A stretch of DNA of 7,189 nt from DASVDE01 sp036381235. GTDB taxonomy: Bacteria > Actinomycetota > Thermoleophilia > Solirubrobacterales > 70-9. The stretch spans positions 1 through 7,189 of the forward strand of contig DASVDE010000019.1 in the NCBI GenBank assembly GCA_036381235.1, given 5' to 3'. Shown one piece after another: positions 1-6,195 of this stretch; positions within the stretch are counted from its first letter, which is position 1, and every line of letters begins with the position of its first letter. The translations under genes and the position numbers were made by a program. Under the pieces are notes generated by a model. The model was not told where the DNA came from. It saw only the letters and a list, made by a program, of their open reading frames with translations, and did no database searches.

Positions 1-421
<421 letters not shown>

Positions 422-503
422 GGTACTTCTCACAAAGAGATGCCATGCCTAGCTTAGCCACCGGGTACACATACTCGGCGACCGACATGACGGGTCAATC
501 TAG

Positions 504-535
504 ACCGTTCGGCACGCTGACGCTGGCCGAACGGT
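504..535 (-). repeat. Perfect 10-bp inverted repeat in the 16S leader
   Basis: ACCGTTCGGC (504-513) and GCCGAACGGT (526-535) are perfect inverted repeats around a 12-nt loop, which is itself a doubled ACGCTG. In the leftward rRNA precursor this would fold into a stable hairpin about 80 nt before the mature 16S 5' end. The right arm also takes part in a second palindrome (527-539), so two alternative folds are possible. A role in pre-16S folding or processing is inferred from position only. Confidence 0.6.
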
Positions 536-549
536 TCGGGCTCAAACAA

Positions 550-573
550 CCCACGGACACGCATGTCCGCGGG
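550..573 (-). other. Stable hairpin in the 16S leader
   Basis: Read on the minus strand, CCCGCGGACA (573-564) pairs with TGTCCGTGGG (559-550) around a TGCG tetraloop, giving ten pairs with a single G-U wobble. It lies just downstream of the boxA-like element and overlaps a GU-rich stretch (554-541, GTGGGTTGTTTGAG) that resembles boxC of rRNA leaders. It is probably a structural element of the pre-rRNA leader. No U-tract follows, so it is not an intrinsic terminator. Confidence 0.55.
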
Positions 574-585
574 GTGCACGCTGCT

Positions 586-600
586 CAGTTTTCAAAGACC
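586..600 (-). promoter_or_regulatory. boxA-like rRNA antitermination element
   Basis: The minus strand reads GGTCTTTGAAAACTG. This closely matches the boxA elements of bacterial rRNA leaders, such as TGCTCTTTAACA in E. coli and TTCTTTGAAAAC in Firmicutes. In those systems boxA RNA is bound by NusB-NusE (S10) to stop premature Rho termination of untranslated rRNA. The site lies about 165 nt before the 16S 5' end and about 70 nt after the inferred transcription start, the expected arrangement. The sequence match and position are seen; binding is inferred from the family. Confidence 0.75.
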
Positions 601-611
601 GCTGCGCCTCC

Positions 612-628
612 GCGGCGGGACTCGCCGC
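612..628 (-). promoter_or_regulatory. boxB-like hairpin upstream of boxA
   Basis: On the minus strand GCGGCG (628-623) and CGCCGC (617-612) form a perfect 6-bp stem with a 5-nt loop. It ends 11 nt before the boxA-like sequence. In E. coli rrn leaders the order is boxB hairpin, linear boxA, then GU-rich boxC, and the same order occurs here. rRNA boxB is functionally less important than boxA in E. coli, so its role here is only suggested. Confidence 0.45.
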
Positions 629-639
629 TCTTCACGCAT

Positions 640-663
640 GGGCCAGGCACAGGGGCCTGCCCC
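640..663 (-). other. Hairpin near the 5' end of the pre-rRNA / tyrS 3' trailer
   Basis: Plus-strand GGGCCAGGC (640-648) and GCCTGCCCC (655-663) pair through eight base pairs with one internal C-C mismatch and a 6-nt loop. On the leftward transcript it forms within about 10 nt of the inferred rRNA start and about 40 nt after the tyrS stop. It could protect the 5' end of the rRNA precursor or weakly terminate tyrS transcription. The absence of a U-run argues against a canonical intrinsic terminator. Confidence 0.4.
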
Positions 664-676
664 AGAGGGACGCGGG

Positions 677-705
677 AGTATAGCGCTGCGACGGTCGCTT
701 GCCTA
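677..705 (-). promoter_or_regulatory. Probable rRNA operon promoter
   Basis: On the minus strand TATACT (682-677) is a 5/6 match to the -10 consensus. A 17-nt spacer separates it from TAGGCA (705-700), a 4/6 match to the -35 consensus. The first three bases of that -35 are the tyrS stop codon TAG. The segment after the -10 (CCCGCGTCCC) is very GC-rich, like the discriminators of stringently controlled stable-RNA promoters. The predicted start is near 670, giving a leader of about 250 nt with boxA correctly placed. No A+T-rich UP element is visible because the upstream sequence is coding. Confidence 0.6.
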
Positions 706-1869
706 GCCCGCGAGGCGCAGACGGCGGAATCGGCGCTTGCCGACCTGGAGGACCTTGCCGTCCAGCTCGTCGAGGTCGAAGTCGAGCGCATCGCTGGGAA
801 TCGGCGCCCCGTCCAGCTTCACGCCGCCCTGCTTGATCAGGCGTCGGGCTTCGCTCGAGCTCATCTCGAAGGCGTCCGCCATCAACAGCGGCATGTGCAC
901 CTGCCCTCCACCGTCGACAGCGGAAGGGGTGAGCTCGACCTCCTCGATCTGGTCCGGCGCCTCATGGCGCACGAATAGCCGGTCGAAGTGCTCCTCGGCG
1001 CCGCGCGCTGCCTCTGCGTCGTGAAAGCGCTCGACGATGCGTCGTGCCAGCTCGCGCTTCGCCTCGTTGGGGGGGCCGGCGGCGACATCCTCGCCCAACA
1101 ACAACCGGAAGTATTCGGGCATCGCATCGTCCGGGATCCGCATCAGCCGCCCGAACATCTCCTCCGGGGCGTCGGTCACCCCGACGTAGTTATCCAGCGA
1201 CTTGCTCATCTTCTGAACCCCGTCGATCCCGACCAGAATCGGCATCGTCAGGATCGACTGCGGCTTGCGCCCGTAGGCGGACTGGATGTCGCGCCCGAAG
1301 AGCAGGTTGAATTTTTGGTCGGTGCCCCCCAGCTCGATATCGGCGTCGACCGCGACCGAGTCGTATCCCTGCAACAGTGGGTAGAGCAGCTCCAGCGCCG
1401 CGATCGGAGCGCCGGCGGCCAGTCGCTTCTGGAAGTCGTCGCGCTCCAGCAACCTCGCCACCGTCGTCTGGGCGAGCAGGCCGAGCAGAGCCTCGGGCTC
1501 CATTCGCAGCCACTCGCTGTTGTAGCGGACCTCGGTCCTCTCGCGATCGAGCACCTTGAATGCCTGCTCCTGATAGGTGGCGGCGTTCACCGCGATTTCC
1601 TCCTCGGTCGGCACCGGCCTCTGGGTCGAGCGGCCGCTTGGGTCTCCCACCCGCGCCGTGAAGTCGCCGATGATCAGCACGACCGTGTGGCCGGCCTCCT
1701 GAAACTCCCGTAGCTTCTCCAGCACGACCGTGTGGCCGAGATGGATGTCGGCCGTGGTCGGGTCAATCCCAAGCTTGACGCGCAGCGGTCGCCCTTCGGC
1801 GAGCTGCTTCTCCAGCATCCCCTCGGGGAGGACGTCGACGGCGTTGCGCGTCAGAGGCGTCGGAGCCAT
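703..1869 (-). CDS. tyrS: Tyrosine--tRNA ligase (TyrS2 type)
   Basis: Cytosolic class I aminoacyl-tRNA synthetase that activates tyrosine with ATP and charges tRNA-Tyr. The protein has 388 residues. The Rossmann catalytic domain carries KLGIDPT (32-38), the HIGH-type motif HLGH (43-46), IIGDFTARVGDPSGRS (66-81), the tyrosine-pocket segment YPLLQGYDS (163-171), GGTDQKFN (181-188) and KMSKS (220-224). The C-terminus (about 327-388) is an S4-like RNA-binding domain with SSEARRLIKQGGVKLDG. The DPSGRS and LQGYDS forms mark the second bacterial TyrRS type rather than the E. coli type. The ATG at 1869 is chosen because the N-terminus then matches family length; Met18 would remove conserved sequence. 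No Shine-Dalgarno sequence precedes it, and a -10-like TAGCAT (1884-1879) would give an almost leaderless mRNA. The TAG stop lies within the likely rRNA promoter, so tyrS is immediately upstream of the rRNA operon. Confidence 0.97.
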   Translation of the reverse strand: MAPTPLTRNAVDVLPEGMLEKQLAEGRPLRVKLGIDPTTADIHLGHTVVLEKLREFQEAGHTVVLIIGDFTARVGDPSGRSTQRPVPTEEEIAVNAATYQEQAFKVLDRERTEVRYNSEWLRMEPEALLGLLAQTTVARLLERDDFQKRLAAGAPIAALELLYPLLQGYDSVAVDADIELGGTDQKFNLLFGRDIQSAYGRKPQSILTMPILVGIDGVQKMSKSLDNYVGVTDAPEEMFGRLMRIPDDAMPEYFRLLLGEDVAAGPPNEAKRELARRIVERFHDAEAARGAEEHFDRLFVRHEAPDQIEEVELTPSAVDGGGQVHMPLLMADAFEMSSSEARRLIKQGGVKLDGAPIPSDALDFDLDELDGKVLQVGKRRFRRLRLAG

Positions 1870-1933
1870 GGCGGGGCAATGCTAGACTGCCGCCTTCGCT
1901 CGGCGGGCTGTGCATCGCCGAGACGCACCTCAG
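1870..1933. promoter_or_regulatory. Divergent tyrS / penicillin-binding protein promoter region
   Basis: Only 64 bp separate the two divergent starts. The segment ATGCTAGACT (1879-1888) contains a -10-like TAGCAT on the minus strand (1884-1879) and a -10-like TAGACT on the plus strand (1883-1888). Both fit TAnnnT and they share two bases. They predict starts near 1872 for tyrS (almost leaderless) and near 1895 for the cell-wall gene (leader of about 39 nt). No good -35 is visible on either side. A perfect 7-bp inverted repeat, CTCGGCG/CGCCGAG (1899-1905 and 1916-1922), lies in the predicted plus-strand leader. Confidence 0.4.
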
Positions 1934-4180
1934 ATGGCGGCCCCAGGAACAAAGCCCCGCCGCCGTGGTGGCGCCCCGCCGCCACCGACGCCGCCGGCGC
2001 ACCCCACCTCGCGTGTCAAGCCGCGCCTCAAGAAGCTGCGCGTCCTCTTCGTCCTGCTCGGCCTCGCCATCCTCGCCGTGGTCTCGCTGGTCTTCGGGAT
2101 GATGATGGCGGTCTCCCAAGATCTGCCCGCTATCTACAACTTCGCGCAGTACAAGGCATCGAAGAACAGCGAGGTCCTGGATGCCACCGGCGCGCCGATC
2201 GGCACCCTGACCAGCAACCAGAACAAGATCCTGCTCAGCAGCGGGCAGATCTCTCCCAACGTCAAGAACGCCGTGGTATCGATCGAGGACTCGCGCTTCT
2301 ACGAACACAACGGTGTCGACTTCCAGGGAATCGGACGCGCCCTGATCAAAGACATCCTCAGTCAGAGCGCCGCCCAGGGGGCCTCGACGATCACCGAGCA
2401 GTTCGTGAAGAACGCCCTCGCGGCTCAAGGCAGCCGCACGGTCTTCCAGAAGTTCCGCGAGGCGGCACTCGCCTACCGACTGGAGCGCCACTGGAGCAAG
2501 GACAAGATCCTCACCGAATACCTCAACACGATCTACTTCGGCGAAGGGGCCTACGGGATCGAAGCCGCCGCGCGGACCTTCTTCGGCGCGGCTCACCCGG
2601 GCTGCGGCACTCCGACCGAGCCCTGTGCCGCGGTGCTTGAGCCCTGGGAGGCGGCGATGCTCGCCGGGGTGATCGCCTCGCCCTCCGCCTATGACCCCAA
2701 GTACTTCCCCGAGAACTCCCTGCACCGCCGCAACCTCGTGCTGGAGAAGATGTACGAGCAGGGCTACATCACCCATGAGCAATATGTGGACGGGACCAGG
2801 CAGGCGCTGCCCGCCCCAGATGACATCGCGCCGCCGACGATCGACTCCAAGGCTCCCTACTTCACAACCTGGGTGCGCCAGCAGCTCGTCGACCGCTTCG
2901 GCGCCGCGCAGACGTTCTTCGGCGGCCTGAAGATCAAGACGACCCTTGATCTGCAGCTCCAGGAAGCGGCCGAGGGGGTGGTCAGCTCCTACCTCGGGGG
3001 CATCCTCCCCACCGCATCGGTGGTCGTGATCGACAACCGCAACGCAGGGGTCAAGGCGATGGTCGCCGGGCCGGACTTCGCCGAGAAGCCGTTCAACCTG
3101 GCGACGATGGGGCACCGCCAGCCCGGGTCCTCGATCAAGCCGATCATCCTCACGACGGCCCTGGAGCAAGGGATCTCACCGGACACCGTCTATGAGTCCG
3201 CGCCCCAGGTCTTCCATTTCGGCAAGCAGGGAAAGGAGCTGTTTGAGGTCAACAACTACGGCGACAGCTACCTCGGGTCGGCCTCGCTGGCGACGGCGAC
3301 CACCTACTCGGACAACTCCGTCTACGCCCAGGTTGGCCTGGAGAGCATCAAGGGGACAACCCACGCGATCGCCCGCACCGCGCACCGGATGGGGGTCGAG
3401 ACCCACCTCTCGACCAACCCGGCGATGGTGCTCGGAGGCCTGAAGGTGGGTGTGACACCGCTCGAATGGACCTATGCCTTCTCCACCCTCGCCAACGACG
3501 GCGACCGGGTCAGTGGCAGCCTCGCCCCCGACCCCGGCGACAGCCCTGTCGCCTACACCCGGGTGACCGACAGCGACGACAACCTGATCAAGGGTGGCGA
3601 CAACGACTCCAGGCACAGGCAGGTGATTCCGGCGCCGGTCGCCGAAGAGGCGAAGACGATCCTGCACAGCGTCGTGACCAGCGGCACCGGCACGCGGGCC
3701 AACATCGACGACCCCTACCAATGGGGAAAGACGGGAACGACCGAGAACAACGGCGACGCCTGGTTCTGCGGCGCGACTGAGGACGTGACCGCCTGCGTCT
3801 GGGTCGGCTATGCCGACACGACAACGCCGATGACCACCGAGTTCGCGGGTGGGCCGGTCGACGGCGGCACCTTCCCGGCGCTGATCTGGGCCGGCGTGGT
3901 CTCCGCCTGGAACCAGATCAGGGCCGAGCGGGCGGCGGCGAAGGAAAGCGGCGAGGACCCGAACAGCACCTCCGGTTCGACCTACGTGCCGAGCGCACCG
4001 TCCTACTCGGCGCCCACGACCCCTGCGCCTTCCACCTCCGCCCCCGCGCCGGACACCTCGACGCCTTCGCCCAGCCCAAGCACTCCCCCGGCGCAGAGCG
4101 CTCCTGCCACGCCGACTCCCGCCCCCGCCCCAAGCGGTGGAATTACCGGCGGGACAGGGGGCGCTGCGGCACCGGGCTAG
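1934..4180 (+). CDS. Class A penicillin-binding protein (transglycosylase/transpeptidase)
   Basis: Bifunctional peptidoglycan synthase of the PBP1A/PonA type. It polymerises lipid II into glycan strands and cross-links stem peptides outside the membrane. The protein has 748 residues. A cytoplasmic Pro/Arg/Lys-rich N-terminus (1-35) precedes one membrane anchor (about 36-60). The GT51 domain carries EDSRFYEHNG (118-127, catalytic Glu118), GASTITEQ (149-156) and KDKILTEYLNTIYFG (189-203). The transpeptidase domain has SxxK at Ser399-Lys402, SDN at 459-461 and KTGT at 599-602, so both activities look intact. From about 676 to the end is a low-complexity Pro/Ser/Thr/Ala tail, common in actinobacterial enzymes and likely cell-wall-spanning. 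Cys pairs at 224/231 and 612/621 could form disulfides. The ATG at 1934 is preferred; GTG at 1910 would add eight residues, and neither has a clear Shine-Dalgarno. The 3' end overlaps the convergent glycosylase gene by 38 bp. Confidence 0.95.
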   Translation: MAAPGTKPRRRGGAPPPPTPPAHPTSRVKPRLKKLRVLFVLLGLAILAVVSLVFGMMMAVSQDLPAIYNFAQYKASKNSEVLDATGAPIGTLTSNQNKILLSSGQISPNVKNAVVSIEDSRFYEHNGVDFQGIGRALIKDILSQSAAQGASTITEQFVKNALAAQGSRTVFQKFREAALAYRLERHWSKDKILTEYLNTIYFGEGAYGIEAAARTFFGAAHPGCGTPTEPCAAVLEPWEAAMLAGVIASPSAYDPKYFPENSLHRRNLVLEKMYEQGYITHEQYVDGTRQALPAPDDIAPPTIDSKAPYFTTWVRQQLVDRFGAAQTFFGGLKIKTTLDLQLQEAAEGVVSSYLGGILPTASVVVIDNRNAGVKAMVAGPDFAEKPFNLATMGHRQPGSSIKPIILTTALEQGISPDTVYESAPQVFHFGKQGKELFEVNNYGDSYLGSASLATATTYSDNSVYAQVGLESIKGTTHAIARTAHRMGVETHLSTNPAMVLGGLKVGVTPLEWTYAFSTLANDGDRVSGSLAPDPGDSPVAYTRVTDSDDNLIKGGDNDSRHRQVIPAPVAEEAKTILHSVVTSGTGTRANIDDPYQWGKTGTTENNGDAWFCGATEDVTACVWVGYADTTTPMTTEFAGGPVDGGTFPALIWAGVVSAWNQIRAERAAAKESGEDPNSTSGSTYVPSAPSYSAPTTPAPSTSAPAPDTSTPSPSPSTPPAQSAPATPTPAPAPSGGITGGTGGAAAPG

Positions 4181-4739
4181 GGCGTGAGACGTAGGCGTTG
4201 CCGGCCAGGCTGAAGCGCCACGGGCGCTCCACCGCTTTGCTGATGCCGACCCGCGGGCTCGCGATCAACTCACCCTGCCAGCCGGGCTCGGGCGGCAGCA
4301 ACAGGAACGGGTCGCGAGTCAGGTCTGCGTCATTGGCATCGAGGCCTATCCCCAACGCCTCGGTCAGCTTGCCTGGGCCTGAGCAGAGCTCGAGATCGGA
4401 GCGCCCGCCGCGGCGAACGCGCATCTCATCCAGCCCAGCGGTCGGCTCAAGCGCCCGGATCAGGACCGCTGCGGCCTCACCGTCTGGCTCGGCGACTGCG
4501 TTGAGCAGGCTATGGATGCCGTAGGAGAGGTAGACGTAGGCCCGCCCCGGTGGGCCAAAGAGGGTGGCGGTTCGCTCGGTGAGGCCGACGTACGCATGAC
4601 AGGCCGGGTCGTCGCGCTCATAGCTCTCGGTCTCGACGACGATGCCGCCCCGGTCTTCGTAGAAGAGCCGGCAACCGATCAGCTCGCGCGCCACCGTATG
4701 AACCGAGCGATCGAAGAACGAAGTGTCGAGGCGTCTCAC
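4143..4739 (-). CDS. mpg: 3-methyladenine DNA glycosylase (AAG/MPG family)
   Basis: Monofunctional base-excision repair glycosylase that flips out and removes alkylated or deaminated purines (3-methyladenine, hypoxanthine) from DNA. The protein has 198 residues, the usual size for bacterial members. Hallmarks are ARELIGCRL (17-25), VVETESY (34-40), DPACHAYVG (44-52), LFGPPGRAYVYLSYG (60-74), AVLIRALEP (91-99), CSGPGKLTEALGIG (119-132) and SPRVGISKAVERPWRF (161-176). By alignment with human AAG, Glu38 matches catalytic Glu125, Tyr40 and Tyr70 the base-stacking Tyr127 and Tyr159, His48 matches His136 and Asn80 matches Asn169. All are present. The start is GTG at 4739; no Met codon lies near, and no Shine-Dalgarno is visible, only an A+T-rich patch (4741-4750). 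The final dozen residues lie in or near the overlap with the penicillin-binding protein gene and exceed the usual family end. It lies 64 bp downstream of argH and is probably co-transcribed. Confidence 0.95.
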   Translation of the reverse strand: MRRLDTSFFDRSVHTVARELIGCRLFYEDRGGIVVETESYERDDPACHAYVGLTERTATLFGPPGRAYVYLSYGIHSLLNAVAEPDGEAAAVLIRALEPTAGLDEMRVRRGGRSDLELCSGPGKLTEALGIGLDANDADLTRDPFLLLPPEPGWQGELIASPRVGISKAVERPWRFSLAGNAYVSRPSPVPQRPLSRR

Positions 4740-4753
4740 GGATAAATTTCGCG

Positions 4754-4772
4754 CTTCGCTCCCGGCGCGAAG
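4754..4772 (-). other. Small hairpin between argH and the glycosylase gene
   Basis: CTTCGC (4754-4759) and GCGAAG (4767-4772) form a perfect 6-bp stem with a 7-nt loop in the 64-bp gap between the argH stop and the glycosylase GTG. No U-run follows on the minus strand, only an A+T-rich patch next to the start codon. It could be an attenuating or RNA-processing element, or chance in GC-rich DNA. Confidence 0.3.
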
Positions 4773-4803
4773 GGCCAGAGATGGACGCTTGCTCGCTCCG
4801 CGC

Positions 4804-6195
4804 TCACTGGCGCTCTTCGAGCACCCGGGCCTTGACCGCAGCCAGGGTCTCCCGAGCCTCCTCGATCTGCCTGGCCAGAGCCCCAGACCCGGTCCCCCCC
4901 GCTATCGCCTTCGATTCCAGCCAGCTGGAGCGCTGCAGGACCGCGTAGTAGGAGTCGTCCAGATGCTCGGAGCGCTCGCGCAGCTCCTGCGTGGAGAAGT
5001 CCGAGAGCGCCCGGTCCCCCTCCACCGCATCGCGCACCAGACCACCGACGATCCCATGGGCCTCGCGAAAGGGCACGCCGCGACGGACGAGCAGGTCGGC
5101 AATCTCGGTGGCGGCCAGCATCTCGTCACCGGACGCCGACTCCAGGCGCTCGCGATCGAAGTCGATCCCGGCGAGCATGCCCTCGGTAGCGTCGAGGCAC
5201 AGCTCCACCGTGTCGATCGCGTCGAACAGCGGCTCCTTGTCCTCCTGCATGTCCTTGCCGTAGGTGAGCGGCAGAGCGTGCATGACACCGGCGATGGAGC
5301 TGAAGTCGGCCATGACGCGGGAGCTCTTGGCGCGAAGCAGCTCGGCCGAATCGGGATTCTTCTTCTGCGGCATGATGCTCGACCCCGAGGAGAAGGACTC
5401 GTCCAGCTCGCAAAAGCCGAACTCGCTGCTGGACCAGATCACGATCTCCGAGCCGAGCCGCGAAAGGTGCATCGTGCAGATCGAGGCCGCGGCCAGGTAG
5501 TCGAGAACGAAGTCCCGGTTGGAGGCGCCGTCGATCGAGTTATGGCTGACATGCTCGAAGCCGAGATCCGCGGCCACCTCCTCGCGGTCGATCTCCCAGT
5601 TGACACCGGCCAGAGCGCCGGAGCCAAGCGGCATCACGCCGGCGCTGTCGAGCGCAAACTGGAAGCGGAGCACATCGCGGGCGAGCATCCAGAAATAGGC
5701 GAGCAGGTGATGGCCCAGATAAACCGGCTGGGCCCGCTGCAGATGCGTGTATCCAGGCATCGGCCAATCGCGGTGTCGCTCCGCCAGCTCCAACAGGCGC
5801 TCCATCGTCGCGCCCGCCAGTTCGATTGCCCGCAGCGAGTGAGCCTGCACGACCATCGCCATGTCGGTCGCGACCTGATCGTTGCGTGAGCGACCGGTGT
5901 GGAGCTTGCCGGCAAGAGGGCCGATCTCCTCGCCGAGCAGGCGCTCGATCGCCATGTGGATGTCCTCGTCGGCCTCTTCGAACTCGAAGCCGTGCTCGGC
6001 CATTCGGGCGCGCACGCGCTCTAAGCCGGCATCGATCTGCTCCAGCTCGCTGTCGTCGAGAACGTCGATCTGCCGCAATGCCCGCGCATGCGCCTGCGAC
6101 TGATCGATGTCATAGGGAGCCAGGCGCCAATCGAACTCGATCGAGCGATTGAGGCGCCAGAAGCGCGGGTCGGGGTCTTTGCGAAAGCGAGACAT
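4804..6195 (-). CDS. argH: Argininosuccinate lyase
   Basis: Last enzyme of arginine biosynthesis: it cleaves argininosuccinate into arginine and fumarate as a cytosolic homotetramer of the fumarase/aspartase superfamily. The protein has 463 residues, the usual length. Conserved region 1 is KLHTGRSRNDQVATD (97-111). Region 2 is GYTHLQRAQPV (148-158) with His151. The superfamily signature GSSIMPQKKNPDS (271-283) carries the catalytic loop Ser272, Lys278 and Asn280, with Glu285 following. The C-terminal helical domain ends with a typical GGTGSGALARQ segment. The start is the ATG at 6195, whose A is the last base of the upstream gene's TGA. An in-frame start at 6225 would overlap that gene by 31 nt and only add an Arg-rich stretch. 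No Shine-Dalgarno is visible, so translation probably depends on coupling. The usual N-terminal WGGRF is replaced by MSRFRKDPDPRFW, although the following NRSIEFDWRL is normal. A paralogous role is possible but the active site looks complete. Confidence 0.94.
   Translation of the reverse strand: MSRFRKDPDPRFWRLNRSIEFDWRLAPYDIDQSQAHARALRQIDVLDDSELEQIDAGLERVRARMAEHGFEFEEADEDIHMAIERLLGEEIGPLAGKLHTGRSRNDQVATDMAMVVQAHSLRAIELAGATMERLLELAERHRDWPMPGYTHLQRAQPVYLGHHLLAYFWMLARDVLRFQFALDSAGVMPLGSGALAGVNWEIDREEVAADLGFEHVSHNSIDGASNRDFVLDYLAAASICTMHLSRLGSEIVIWSSSEFGFCELDESFSSGSSIMPQKKNPDSAELLRAKSSRVMADFSSIAGVMHALPLTYGKDMQEDKEPLFDAIDTVELCLDATEGMLAGIDFDRERLESASGDEMLAATEIADLLVRRGVPFREAHGIVGGLVRDAVEGDRALSDFSTQELRERSEHLDDSYYAVLQRSSWLESKAIAGGTGSGALARQIEEARETLAAVKARVLEERQ

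Noticed and set aside
466..498. Possible second rRNA promoter (TTGACC at 498-493, minus strand)
   Set aside because: The -35-like hexamer is good (5/6), but no acceptable -10 lies at 16-18 nt; TATGTG at 19 nt is a poor match. Transcripts from it would also lack boxA.
640..663. Intrinsic terminator for tyrS
   Set aside because: The hairpin is reasonable but has an internal mismatch and is followed by mixed sequence without a T-run on the minus strand.
445..978. Plus-strand frame across the 16S leader and the tyrS 3' end
   Set aside because: It runs antisense through the rRNA promoter, the boxA region and the S4 domain of tyrS. Its composition changes between the two parts and no motif is visible.
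988..1713. 241-codon plus-strand frame opposite tyrS
   Set aside because: It is fully antisense to the TyrRS catalytic domain, including KMSKS, and has no independent coding evidence.
1763..3169. Long open frame (468 codons) on the minus strand opposite the penicillin-binding protein gene
   Set aside because: It mirrors the high third-position GC of the real gene, has no recognisable motifs, and overlaps both tyrS and the well-supported coding strand.
3957..4177. Tandem repeat or frameshifted end in the penicillin-binding protein tail
   Set aside because: The Pro/Ser/Thr/Ala tail is low-complexity, but I see no exact repeating unit. The frame is continuous from the KTG domain to the stop, and such tails are common in actinobacterial PonA-like proteins.
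4723..5889. 388-codon plus-strand frame opposite argH
   Set aside because: It is antisense to the conserved catalytic blocks of argininosuccinate lyase, has no recognisable domain, and is typical of GC-rich shadow frames.
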